The notes under the pieces are model-generated. The model saw only the letters and a program-made list of their open reading frames with translations. It did not search any database and had not been told where the DNA came from. From positions 19,797-83,796 of the forward strand of contig JAFYMC010000022.1 in the NCBI GenBank assembly GCA_017556805.1: a DNA stretch of 64,000 nucleotides. The letters run 5' to 3'. This stretch comes from Lachnospiraceae bacterium (lineage in GTDB: Bacteria; Bacillota; Clostridia; Lachnospirales; Lachnospiraceae). The position numbers and the translations under genes are program-made. This document shows positions 8,421 through 16,848 of the stretch, in pieces (positions within the stretch are counted from its first letter, which is position 1; every line of letters starts with the position of its first letter).

Positions 8421-10304
8421 TTATTTCATTTTCAGTACCCGCATGGCATTTAAAATTGCAAGCACCGATACGCCCACATCCGCAAATACCGCTTCCCACA
8501 TGGTAGCCATGCCGAAAGCACCCAAAAGAAGTACCAAAAGTTTTACGCCCAGGGCAAACACAATATTCTGCTTCACAACGGTCAGGGTCTTCCGTGAGAT
8601 TTTCACCACGGTAGCAATCTTTTTCACATCGTCATCCATCAGTACAATGTCCGCCGCCTCGATTGCCGCATCAGAACCGAACTTTCCCATCGCAATGCCG
8701 ATATCTGCTCTGGTAAGCACCGGTGCGTCATTGATACCGTCTCCCACAAAGGCCAGTTTCTCTTTTTCTTTCCGCTTATTGAGCAACTCCTCTACCTTGC
8801 TTACTTTATCCCCCGGAAGCAGCTCCGCGCACACTTCCGTAAGGCCTAATTCCTTTGCTACTGCCTCTGCTACGGCCTGCCGGTCTCCGGTCAGCATCAC
8901 AAACTCCTTTACTCCGGCATGACGCATCAAATCGACAGTTTCCTTGGCACCCACCTTCAAGGAATCCGCAATGACAATGCTTCCGGCAAAGGCACCATCC
9001 GTCGCCACATATACCACGGTACCTGCCTGCTCACATATCGCATAAGACACACCTTCCCGCTTCATCAGCTTTTCATTGCCGAGCAACACACGTTTTCCAT
9101 CCACACGAACACGAATTCCGTAGCCCGGAAGTTCTTCCGCTTTCGTCACCCGCTCTGTGGCAACCTGCTTCCCGTAAGCCTCCCGAAGCGCCTCTCCGAT
9201 AGGATGGTCGGAGTATACTTCTCCGTGAGCAGCAATTTCCAAAAGCTCTGCTTCGGAACAACCTTCCGGATAAATCCCCGCCACCTTAAACTCTCCCTTG
9301 GTCAGGGTTCCGGTCTTATCAAACACAAGGGCAGACACCTCCGCCATTGCTTCCAGATAATTACTCCCCTTTACCAGTACACCTCGTTTTGATGCCGCAC
9401 CGATTCCCCCGAAAAAACTAAGCGGTACGGATATCACCAACGCACACGGACAGGACACCACAAGAAAAACACATGCCTTATGAAGCCAGAGTCCGAAGGG
9501 TTCTCCTGCAACAAGGGGTGGCAGTACTGCCAGCAAAACCGCCCCAACGGTAACGAGAGGTGTATAGTATTTAGCAAACTTCGTAATGAAATTTTCCGTT
9601 TTGGCCTTCTTACTGCTTGCGTTTTCTACAAGCTCCAGTATTTTGGCCACGGTAGAATCCTCAAACTCCCTTGTCACCCGTACCCGCAGGGTTCCGCTAC
9701 CATTCACGCAACCGCTGATAATCTCATCCCCCGCCGTCACGGTACGAGGCACCGATTCTCCTGTTAACGCCGTCGTATCCAAGAGAGAGCTTCCTTCCAC
9801 TATGATTCCGTCAAGAGGGACCCTTTCTCCCGGCTTGATTACAATAATACTGCCGATTTCTACCTCATCCGGATCTACCTCGGTCAGCACTCCGTCCGTT
9901 TCCAGATTCGCATATTCCGGACAAATATCCAACATATCGGAAATCGCCCGTCGCGATTTTCCTACCGCATAGCTTTGGAACAACTCTCCCGTCTGGTAAA
10001 ACAACATGACAGCTACCGCCTCCGGATATTCTCCTACAAAAAAGGCTCCGAAGGTGGCAATTACCATCAAAAAGTTTTCATCAAACACCTGACCGTGAGC
10101 TATGTTGCGAACAGCCTTCCATAAAATGTCATAGCCGATAATGAGATACGGTATCAAATGTACCGCAAGCAATATCCAACGCTTTCCCGGCGCATCCAAG
10201 CCAACAGCCGCAAATCCATCGCCGTACTCTGCCGCAAGCAACGCAACAAATATCCCTGATACAATCAATATTCGAACCAAGACCTTCTTTTGCTTTGCAT
10301 CCAT
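8421..10304 (-). CDS. Heavy-metal-translocating P1B-type ATPase (Zn/Cd/Co/Pb type)
   Basis: The 627-residue membrane pump exports metal using ATP. It has the actuator loop LTGESVPR, the metal-selecting CPCALVIS in the sixth helix, the phosphorylation site DKTGTLT, the HP motif in HPIGEAL and the hinge VGDGINDAPVL. About eight membrane helices are predicted, the first pair at the extreme N-terminus. The usual N-terminal metal-binding domain is missing and is encoded separately by the next gene upstream, 60 nt away. CPC with the CadC/SmtB-like regulator points to Zn2+, Cd2+ or Pb2+ rather than Cu+. It is the last gene of the operon. Confidence 0.93.
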   Translation of the reverse strand: MDAKQKKVLVRILIVSGIFVALLAAEYGDGFAAVGLDAPGKRWILLAVHLIPYLIIGYDILWKAVRNIAHGQVFDENFLMVIATFGAFFVGEYPEAVAVMLFYQTGELFQSYAVGKSRRAISDMLDICPEYANLETDGVLTEVDPDEVEIGSIIVIKPGERVPLDGIIVEGSSLLDTTALTGESVPRTVTAGDEIISGCVNGSGTLRVRVTREFEDSTVAKILELVENASSKKAKTENFITKFAKYYTPLVTVGAVLLAVLPPLVAGEPFGLWLHKACVFLVVSCPCALVISVPLSFFGGIGAASKRGVLVKGSNYLEAMAEVSALVFDKTGTLTKGEFKVAGIYPEGCSEAELLEIAAHGEVYSDHPIGEALREAYGKQVATERVTKAEELPGYGIRVRVDGKRVLLGNEKLMKREGVSYAICEQAGTVVYVATDGAFAGSIVIADSLKVGAKETVDLMRHAGVKEFVMLTGDRQAVAEAVAKELGLTEVCAELLPGDKVSKVEELLNKRKEKEKLAFVGDGINDAPVLTRADIGIAMGKFGSDAAIEAADIVLMDDDVKKIATVVKISRKTLTVVKQNIVFALGVKLLVLLLGAFGMATMWEAVFADVGVSVLAILNAMRVLKMK

Positions 10305-10364
10305 CCTACTTCATCTCCTCTCACCTAGGATCTTCTGTCCGATACAACAACGGACACACTCCGG

Positions 10365-10583
10365 CTACAGCAAAATCTTACAGTCCGGCTCTACTTTCTT
10401 ACAAATCGCAACTACCTGCTCCATAATTTCATCCATCCGAGCGTCCTCTGCCTCAATGGTCAGCTTCTGCATCATAAAGCTGACCGTAGCATCCTGCACG
10501 CCCTCAATCTTCTTAATAGCCTCTTCCATCTTTGCCGCGCAGTTGGCACAATCCAAATCCTGCATCTTAAATTTTTTCTTCAT
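10365..10583 (-). CDS. Heavy-metal-associated (HMA) domain protein / metallochaperone
   Basis: This 72-residue protein is a single HMA fold. The metal site is DCANCAAKM near residue 12, followed by the family's helix MEEAIKKIEGV and strand DATVSF. A free HMA protein can deliver metal to a transporter. Because the adjacent ATPase lacks its own HMA domain, this is probably a detached version of that domain. The acidic surface and Asp before the CANC resemble zinc- and cadmium-type HMA domains (DCxxC) more than copper ones. It lies 50 nt after the repressor gene. Confidence 0.9.
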   Translation of the reverse strand: MKKKFKMQDLDCANCAAKMEEAIKKIEGVQDATVSFMMQKLTIEAEDARMDEIMEQVVAICKKVEPDCKILL

Positions 10584-10633
10584 ACCTTTATCCTCCTGTC
10601 TTATACTTCCGGTACCGTGTCATTGACCGGGTC

Positions 10634-10993
10634 CTACTCCTCAATGTGCTCCAGTCCCTGGCCGATGATTGCTCTGACATGGTCATCAGCCAAAGAATAA
10701 AAGATGGACTTCCCTGCTCTTCTGTTTTTTACCAACTTCGCCTGCTTCAAAATCTTTAGCTGGTGAGACACCGCCGACTGGGTCATCTGTAACGCCTCTG
10801 CCAAATCGCAGACACACACCTCCGCTTCAAACAGAACAAACAATATTCTGATTCGAGTAGAATCACCGAACACCTTAAACAACTCCGCCAAATCGTATAA
10901 CGCCTCTTCCTTCGGCATCTGTGCGGTTACCTTCTGTAGTAGCTCCTCATGCACACAAACACTTTCACAACATTCTACGCCGTTTTGATGCAT
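10634..10993 (-). CDS. ArsR/SmtB-family metal-responsive repressor (CadC/SmtB type)
   Basis: The 119-residue winged-helix repressor releases DNA when it binds metal. The recognition region is MTQSAVSHQLKILKQAKL. Both classic sites are visible. The alpha-5 zinc site is D-x-H, then His 11 residues after that His and Glu 3 further on (DDHVRAIIGQGLEHIEE), exactly the SmtB spacing. The alpha-3N soft-metal site is CVCDL plus N-terminal cysteines in ECCESVCVHEE, as in CadC. It is first in an operon with the HMA protein and the P1B-ATPase, and an SmtB-type dyad lies at its promoter, so autoregulation by Zn, Cd or Pb is well supported. Confidence 0.94.
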   Translation of the reverse strand: MHQNGVECCESVCVHEELLQKVTAQMPKEEALYDLAELFKVFGDSTRIRILFVLFEAEVCVCDLAEALQMTQSAVSHQLKILKQAKLVKNRRAGKSIFYSLADDHVRAIIGQGLEHIEE

Positions 10994-11071
10994 TCTATCG
11001 TCTCCTTTCCGATGCGAACTTCCTTCTTTCCGTTAGAACTCACATCACGGTATCTACTTATTTCGTTTATC

Positions 11072-11091
11072 ATATGAACAGTCATTCATAT
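11072..11091. promoter_or_regulatory. SmtB/CadC-type operator of the metal operon
   Basis: ATATGAA-6-TTCATAT, a perfect 7-bp inverted repeat matching the ArsR/SmtB operator pattern (TGAA...TTCA). It sits just downstream of the -10 box, over the expected transcription start. Confidence 0.85.
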
Positions 11092-11101
11092 GTTCATTTG
11101 T

Positions 11102-11130
11102 ATAATACTACTACTTTGACGTTTTGTCAA
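11102..11130 (-). promoter_or_regulatory. Promoter of the metal-resistance operon
   Basis: On the minus strand, TTGACA (11125-11130), a 17-bp spacer and TATTAT (11102-11107) lead into the operator and the repressor gene. Confidence 0.85.
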
Positions 11131-11137
11131 TCACTTT

Positions 11138-12904
11138 TTACACTTCCATTATCCGCAGACTTTCCTCCACACAGACAGTCCCCCACCCAATGTAAGGATT
11201 GGGATTATTCAACAGTCCGGAAAGCGGCCTTGCTCCCCGTATCAAAAAGGACTTCAGCCGTTCCCCGTACAAATACGGATCATTCCCCTCTACGATTCCC
11301 CATTGCATAAGCAACGCGGCACACCCGGTCACAAAGGGAGTGGCCATAGAAGTCCCTGTTTTCGTCGTATATCCTCCTCCCGGCGCACAGGACACAATCT
11401 CCACTCCCGGCGCTGCCAAATCCGGCTTAATCCCACTGCCGCCCTCAGTTCCTCTCGGATAACCTCTTCCGGAAAAATTCGTAATACTGCCGGTCCTGCC
11501 GTCGTAGGCCGCCACCGCAACAGGCCGGCTTGCCGTAGAAGGTACGGTCAATGTCCGCTCCGGCGTCGCCTGCAAAAACCGGGTCACCGTACTCTGTACT
11601 CCGCCTACAATCCAAATGTCATATTCACCGTCCAAAATCCGCACCGGTCGCAGCCGGATCCGCCAGGTTCCCTCTGCAAGAAAGCCTTCCGTCCCCCGTA
11701 ATGTAATTCCGATTTCCCGTAGCAACCGATATGGCGTTGTCTCCCCCACAAATATCTCTGCCACCGCGTCCATAAACTCCAATACCGCTCCGGAGGCTGC
11801 CGGATAGCCTTTGATTGCAGTTCCGTTTGCTTCCTCCCCCTCCGGTAACTGACGTACCGTTCCCGAAGGGGATATTACAGATATCTCAAACGTATCAAGA
11901 GAATTGAGCCAGAGTCCCATGCGTATGTTGCGTTCCTTAGGCCCCACCGAAAGGAGTATTTCCCTCTCGGTTCCGTTTTCGAATTCCTCCTGCCTTTCGT
12001 TATCCCTTTGACTATTTTTCAAAAAGGCTCCTCCCACATGCCATCCCAAGGCTGCATTATTTCCCGTACCGATGCAAATACAGGTCTTTCCGTACAACGC
12101 CACCGTGTCCAGATAGGTTTCCAAAAGACTCTCTCCGTCATGGGCTCCCTCATTGTTCCCAAAGGAAAGGTTGATGCTTACAGGCATGCCCGCATCTGCC
12201 GCATATCGCACACAAAAATCTACCGCCGACATCAGATTCGTAGTTTGCGGAAAAGGGTCCGCCTGGGTTCCTCCCAGCTTTACCACCAGCAATTCACTTT
12301 CATAGGCAACGCCCCGGTAGCGCCCCCCCGAGGCTCTGCCGTTTCCTGCGGTAATTCCGGTCACATGGGTCCCGTGACCGGACAAATCGGTCTCCGGAAC
12401 AAGGCTTCCCCCATCCATAGTCCGCTCTCCCTGTAACGCCGCATTCAAACGCTCTCTTGTATAAAGAACTCCATCCAGGTATCCTTCCGGCGGTGTATTG
12501 GGATATCCGATTCCATTCTCGGACTGCACATCTCCGGTATCATCCTCCGCTGTCTGATCCCAAAGGGCCGCAATCCGCGTCGTCCCGTCCTCGTTTCTGA
12601 AATCCGGATGGGTATAATCAATTCCGGAATCAATTACCGCCACCAATACCCCCTTACCGGTAAGTCCCGGCTCTCTCGCCTGCAGCGCTGTCACACAGGC
12701 TGCCCGCCGCCCGTTTACCGCCTCGGTATAAACTCTTGCCGGCACCTCCGTCCAAAGAATTTCTTCCGCAGAAAGCAAACTCGGAGCCAACTCCTGCCGG
12801 ATACGCACAACGGCATAGCCTCCCAGAAGCTCCTCCGCTAAAAAGCCGATTTTTTCCGCCAAACCTTTGATATCTCCCACATAACGTACAATTAAGTCAA
12901 GCAT
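11138..12904 (-). CDS. Subtilisin-like S8 serine peptidase with insertion domain (Csp-like layout)
   Basis: From the Met at 12904 the protein is 588 residues. The catalytic triad is D92 (VAVIDSGIDYTHPDF), H177 (LSGHGTHVTG) and S519 (KTGTSMATPF), with the oxyanion Asn in SINLSFGNN. H to S spacing is about 340 residues, some 180 more than in subtilisin, so an extra domain is inserted before the Ser; clostridial Csp germination proteases carry a jelly-roll there. About 90 residues before the Asp look like a prodomain, and no secretion signal is seen. The longer frame to 13036 was rejected because it crosses the terminator of the next gene; the exact start remains uncertain since the local ribosome site is weak. 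Confidence 0.85.
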   Translation of the reverse strand: MLDLIVRYVGDIKGLAEKIGFLAEELLGGYAVVRIRQELAPSLLSAEEILWTEVPARVYTEAVNGRRAACVTALQAREPGLTGKGVLVAVIDSGIDYTHPDFRNEDGTTRIAALWDQTAEDDTGDVQSENGIGYPNTPPEGYLDGVLYTRERLNAALQGERTMDGGSLVPETDLSGHGTHVTGITAGNGRASGGRYRGVAYESELLVVKLGGTQADPFPQTTNLMSAVDFCVRYAADAGMPVSINLSFGNNEGAHDGESLLETYLDTVALYGKTCICIGTGNNAALGWHVGGAFLKNSQRDNERQEEFENGTEREILLSVGPKERNIRMGLWLNSLDTFEISVISPSGTVRQLPEGEEANGTAIKGYPAASGAVLEFMDAVAEIFVGETTPYRLLREIGITLRGTEGFLAEGTWRIRLRPVRILDGEYDIWIVGGVQSTVTRFLQATPERTLTVPSTASRPVAVAAYDGRTGSITNFSGRGYPRGTEGGSGIKPDLAAPGVEIVSCAPGGGYTTKTGTSMATPFVTGCAALLMQWGIVEGNDPYLYGERLKSFLIRGARPLSGLLNNPNPYIGWGTVCVEESLRIMEV

Positions 12905-12969
12905 ATCGCAAAACTCTTTTCGGTTCCTCACAAGTACTATATGAGGGAATCCCCATGATAGACATAAAA

Positions 12970-13007
12970 CAGGCAGTCTCCCGGAATACGTTCCGAAAAA
13001 CTGCCTG
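12970..13007 (-). terminator. Terminator after the threonine aldolase gene
   Basis: Stem CAGGCAGT (8 bp, 12970-12977 with 13000-13007), inner stem CGGAA/TTCCG, then TTTTAT on the minus strand. Confidence 0.75.
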
Positions 13008-13046
13008 CTTCTATCTGATGCCTTCCCGATTACCAAGGCCCTTTTT

Positions 13047-14072
13047 TTATAACAACGCCTCCAGCTGCTCCACCGATTCCTCTGTTGTTGCCCAACTGGT
13101 AGCGAACCGTACTACGGAATGTGTCTCGTCCAGTGCTTCCCAAAAGCTGATTTTGACCTGCTCCTGAAGCTTACGCATCTGCTCGTTTTCCAGTACCACA
13201 AAAATCTGATTCGTCGGATTTTCCATGTACAGCTTGTACCCCTTTTTCTTTAAAATGCCACGTAACCGCTCCGCCAGCATAATGGCATTTTTGCTGATTT
13301 CCGTATACATGTTGTCCGTAAACAGCGTATCAAACTGCACTCCCAGCAAACGTCCCTTTGCAAGCAACGCACCGTGTTGCTTAATCAGCGTCATAAACTG
13401 CTTCGGCATATTGCCCTTCGTAAACACCACTGCCTCGCCGCACAACGCTCCCACCTTGGTACCGCCGATATAAAACACATCACAAAGGCGAGCAATATCC
13501 GGCAAAGTCACATCGGTTCCCGGACTCACCAGACCGTAGCCCAGACGCGCTCCGTCCAGATAAAGCGGAAGGTTATACTCCTTACAAACCTCGGAAAGTT
13601 CGGTCAGCTCCGTCTTCGTATACAAGGTACCGTACTCCGTCGGATGGGATATATACACCATTCCCGGAAATACCATATGGTCTCTGCTATCGTCTCCGTA
13701 AAACTTTACCAGATAATCCTTCACCGTCTTTGCGGAAAGCTTGCCGTCCTTTTGCGGCAATGCCAACACCTTATGCCCGGTAAACTCAATGGCTCCCGCC
13801 TCATGCAGGCTCACGTGTCCCGTATCCGCCGCAATCACGCCCTCGTACGACTGCAACATAGAATCAATGACCGTCTGATTGGTCTGGGTCCCTCCTACCA
13901 AAAAGCGAATCTGTGCCTGCGGGCACTCACATGCCTTCTTTATCTTCCCGATTGCAGCCGCACAGTACGGGTCCTCCCCATAGCCGGAGGCCTGCTCCAA
14001 ATTGGTTTCCAGTAATCTTTGCAAAATCCGCGGATGTGCTCCCTCGGAATAATCGTTTTCAAATGCTAACAT
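13047..14072 (-). CDS. ltaE: Low-specificity L-threonine aldolase (beta-eliminating lyase family)
   Basis: The 341-residue protein is a fold-type I PLP enzyme that splits L-threonine or L-allo-threonine into glycine and acetaldehyde. The PLP Lys is in YIGGTKVGALCG, and the cofactor-binding Asp and neighbouring Arg are in LYLDGARLGYG. The start MLAFENDYSEGAHPRIL is typical of clostridial members and has GGAGA upstream. Length matches the family. It appears monocistronic, with its own terminator. Its closest alternative reading is a related beta-eliminating amino-acid lyase. Confidence 0.88.
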   Translation of the reverse strand: MLAFENDYSEGAHPRILQRLLETNLEQASGYGEDPYCAAAIGKIKKACECPQAQIRFLVGGTQTNQTVIDSMLQSYEGVIAADTGHVSLHEAGAIEFTGHKVLALPQKDGKLSAKTVKDYLVKFYGDDSRDHMVFPGMVYISHPTEYGTLYTKTELTELSEVCKEYNLPLYLDGARLGYGLVSPGTDVTLPDIARLCDVFYIGGTKVGALCGEAVVFTKGNMPKQFMTLIKQHGALLAKGRLLGVQFDTLFTDNMYTEISKNAIMLAERLRGILKKKGYKLYMENPTNQIFVVLENEQMRKLQEQVKISFWEALDETHSVVRFATSWATTEESVEQLEALL

Positions 14073-14268
14073 ACTCTATTCTCCGTTTCTGTCGTATTTC
14101 TTCCATCATACCATGCCTTGTCCTTCTTTTCAAGACATACAACATTTTTCCATGTATGCACAACATCCTTCCATTGTTCTTTTCTATTAACTATGCTTAA
14201 CTTAATATAGAATCAAAGCAACTTATCTTTATTTCACTAAAACAACATTTACAATAGGAGGTATGATT

Positions 14269-15441
14269 ATGGCAAATTTCCCGACAACCACTCTCGGATG
14301 TCTTCCGGCGCTTGGCTGGAATTCCTGGAACACGTTCACCTGGGATATTAACGAATCTTTGATTAAGGATGTCGCTGACCTGTTTGTATCCGACGGATAT
14401 AAGGATGCCGGCTACGAATACATCGTAATCGATGACTGCTGGAGCTTGAAGGAACGCGATGAAAACGGCCGTCTGGTTCCGGACCCTAATAAGTTTCCGA
14501 ACGGTATGAAGGCTGTAGCGGATTATATCCATGCTAAGGGCTTAAAGTTCGGTATGTACTCCTGTGCCGGTACGCACACCTGCGGCGGACATCCGGGCAG
14601 CTTTGAGCACGAATTTGAGGACGCAAAGCAGTTTGCGGAATGGGGCGTGGATTATTTAAAGTACGACTACTGCTTCAAGCCGCGCAACGTTTCCGGCGAG
14701 CTTTTGTACAAGCGTATGAGCCTTGCCTTAAAGAATTGCGGCCGGGACATTTTATTCTCCGCCTGCAACTGGGGTGAAGACAACGTCTACGACTGGATTC
14801 GTGAATCCGGTGCCCACTCCTACCGTTCCACCGGCGACATTCAGGACAACTGGGAATCCATCAAGCGTCTGGCTCTTTCCCAGATGGATAAAAAGGCCTT
14901 TACCGGCTCCTTCTGCCACAACGACATGGATATGCTCGTAGTCGGCATGTACGGCGGCAGCAACAACGACTGGATCGGTCACGGCCTCGGCGGTTGCACC
15001 GACATCCAGTACAAGACCCATTTCGCGCTTTGGGCCATGATGGGCTCTCCGCTTATGATCGGTTGTGACATCAGAAAAGCAACTCCTTTCACCAAGGAAT
15101 TGCTTCAGAATAAAAATCTTCTTGCCATTAATCAGGACCCGGAATCCCGCGGTGCATACCGCATTGCGGTGGAGCCGAACTGGTTCGGTAAGGACGACGC
15201 TTTCGTCCTTGTAAAGACCTTGGCAGACGGCGACCTTGCCATCGGCTTATTTAACTTTACGGACAATACCCGGGAAATCACCTTACAATTCTGGGATATC
15301 GGCCTCCCGTATCAGTCGGGCTACGGTCTTTCCCTGTATGACTGCTTCACCAACGAGAATCTGGGTGTAGTCCGTGAACGCTTTGCAAAGCATGTGGATG
15401 CTCACGACTGCGTTGTAGTACGTGCAAAATTAACGCGCTAA
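14269..15441 (+). CDS. GH27 alpha-galactosidase, cytoplasmic
   Basis: The 390-residue enzyme hydrolyses terminal alpha-1,6-galactose from raffinose-family oligosaccharides or galactomannan fragments. The GH27 signature PALGWNSWNTF opens the (beta/alpha)8 barrel. The nucleophile is D133 in YLKYDYC, and the acid/base is D190 in YRSTGDIQD. A beta-sandwich domain follows from about residue 300. There is no signal peptide, so it works on imported sugars. AGGAGG at 14256-14261 favours the ATG at 14269 rather than the one at 14263. A convergent AraC regulator ends within its last four bases. Confidence 0.93.
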   Translation: MANFPTTTLGCLPALGWNSWNTFTWDINESLIKDVADLFVSDGYKDAGYEYIVIDDCWSLKERDENGRLVPDPNKFPNGMKAVADYIHAKGLKFGMYSCAGTHTCGGHPGSFEHEFEDAKQFAEWGVDYLKYDYCFKPRNVSGELLYKRMSLALKNCGRDILFSACNWGEDNVYDWIRESGAHSYRSTGDIQDNWESIKRLALSQMDKKAFTGSFCHNDMDMLVVGMYGGSNNDWIGHGLGGCTDIQYKTHFALWAMMGSPLMIGCDIRKATPFTKELLQNKNLLAINQDPESRGAYRIAVEPNWFGKDDAFVLVKTLADGDLAIGLFNFTDNTREITLQFWDIGLPYQSGYGLSLYDCFTNENLGVVRERFAKHVDAHDCVVVRAKLTR

Positions 15442-16211
15442 GCCCTCTCGGTGCGTTTCTTACGATAATCACTCGGTGCGGTGCCCTTTCTTTTCCGAAA
15501 CAATTTGGAAAAGTAAAGGGCATCTTTATACCCTACGGAACAGGCCACCGCCTGTACGGAAAGCTCCGTCGTCAACAGCAGTTCACAGGCCCTCTCCATC
15601 CGTACCTCCGTCAGATACTCCTGAGGCGACACCTCCGCATGCTCCATAAACAGCCGGTACAAATAGGAGCGTTCCACATTTAAACTCCCCGCCAGCATGC
15701 TTACATTCAGCTCCTGCTTCCAATAACTGTTCTGAATCACTTCCATTGCATCTTCAAAATAGGTCCGCTTTTCTCCCGGCTCCTTTGTCTCCTTCAAAAA
15801 ATACGTCAAAAGCAAATATACCTTTGCCGCATACCGTTCTTTGGCAAAATCGCCATGAAGTCCATCTTCATAAATGCAAAACAACGCTTCCGTCCCTTGC
15901 ATTCCCCGTACCACCGGACATTTTTTAGAAAAGCCGGTACGCGCAACCAATGCTTTTGCATCTGCCCCTTTAAAGTCCACCCAGCGATATGCCCACGGGT
16001 CCGACTCCTCCGGGTAATACAAAATCTCCTCCTCCGGAAATACAAGAAAGGTATCTCCCGCAGAAAGGGCATAGGTCTGCCCACGGAATACCACATAACC
16101 TTTTCCGGAAACAATATAATGCAAGGAGTAAATCTCTCTTGTTCCCGGCCCCCAGCGATGCTGATTCGGTTCCTTGTAATTGTTATCCGTGCAAACCAGT
16201 TGTAAGCGCAT
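15438..16211 (-). CDS. AraC-family transcriptional regulator
   Basis: The 257-residue protein has an N-terminal cupin-like AraC ligand-binding domain (about 5-150; SGKGYVVFRGQTYALSAGD and the proline-rich FPEEEILYYPEE) and two C-terminal helix-turn-helix motifs (about 155-255), the second being VQAVACSVGYKDALYFSKLF followed by the family's P-S-DYRK ending. Sugars such as galactosides are the usual inducers. It overlaps the end of the alpha-galactosidase gene by 4 nt tail to tail, which makes that gene its likely target, though this is inferred from position. Confidence 0.88.
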   Translation of the reverse strand: MRLQLVCTDNNYKEPNQHRWGPGTREIYSLHYIVSGKGYVVFRGQTYALSAGDTFLVFPEEEILYYPEESDPWAYRWVDFKGADAKALVARTGFSKKCPVVRGMQGTEALFCIYEDGLHGDFAKERYAAKVYLLLTYFLKETKEPGEKRTYFEDAMEVIQNSYWKQELNVSMLAGSLNVERSYLYRLFMEHAEVSPQEYLTEVRMERACELLLTTELSVQAVACSVGYKDALYFSKLFRKRKGTAPSDYRKKRTERA

Positions 16212-16279
16212 ACTCTGTCTTCCTTCCTTATCCGAATATCTTCTGGCTTCCTCTCAATTTCTACCGTCACATTACGTTC

Positions 16280-16771
16280 TTACTCCAAATAGGCATTTAA
16301 CATCTCCCGATACACATACCGGTGCATCGTCCTCTCTGCCACCATGCGGTCCACCTTCTCAAGGGACATCCACTCTGCCGCTGCCACTTCGCATTCCTGC
16401 AAGTTTAACTCCTCTGCCGGAATCTCCTTTTGAAGCACATATACATAGCAATACGCGCTGGGTCTTCTCACCATCAGACAGTACTGCAACTCCTCAGCAG
16501 ATACGTTCATTCCAAGTTCCTCTGCAAGCTCCCGTACTGCCGTGGTAAGCGGGTCCTCTCCCGCCTGTACAGAACCTCCTGTGGTGGCCCACTCTCCCGG
16601 GCAGTTGTCCACCGTATCACTGCGTTTTTGCATCAGAAGCTCGCCCCTGCTGTTTTGAATCCAAATATGTACTACTTTATGAAAGCACCCTTCCGGAACC
16701 GCAGTCCCCCGAAGATGCTTTTCCCCTGTCTTTTGCCCCGCTCCATCATACAAATCCCAATATTCCGCCAT
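16280..16771 (-). CDS. Nudix hydrolase (isopentenyl-diphosphate-isomerase-like subgroup)
   Basis: The 163-residue protein has a full Nudix box, GGSVQAGEDPLTTAVRELAE followed by ELG, satisfying G-x5-E-x7-REUxEExGU. The N-terminus (WDLYDGAGQKTG) is typical of the YfcD/IDI-like Nudix subgroup, which acts on unknown nucleoside or isoprenoid diphosphates. AAGGA is placed for the Met at 16771 rather than the one two codons earlier. It lies downstream of the AraC gene's start on the same strand, and no partner suggests the substrate. Confidence 0.85.
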   Translation of the reverse strand: MAEYWDLYDGAGQKTGEKHLRGTAVPEGCFHKVVHIWIQNSRGELLMQKRSDTVDNCPGEWATTGGSVQAGEDPLTTAVRELAEELGMNVSAEELQYCLMVRRPSAYCYVYVLQKEIPAEELNLQECEVAAAEWMSLEKVDRMVAERTMHRYVYREMLNAYLE

Positions 16772-16797
16772 CTTCATTTCCTTTCATATACCACATA

Positions 16798-16830
16798 AGG
16801 CTGTCTACCAATCACTCAGTAAGACAGCCT
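16798..16830 (-). terminator. Hairpin after thrS, probable terminator
   Basis: A 9-bp perfect stem AGGCTGTCT/AGACAGCCT lies 19 nt after the thrS stop. There is no clean T-run on the minus side, so the terminator assignment is tentative. Confidence 0.5.
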
Positions 16831-16848
16831 ATGCATTATTTTCTCGTA

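Noticed and set aside
12905-13036. N-terminal extension of the subtilase gene
   Set aside because: The extension spans the hairpin terminator of the threonine aldolase gene and has no ribosome site or signal sequence.
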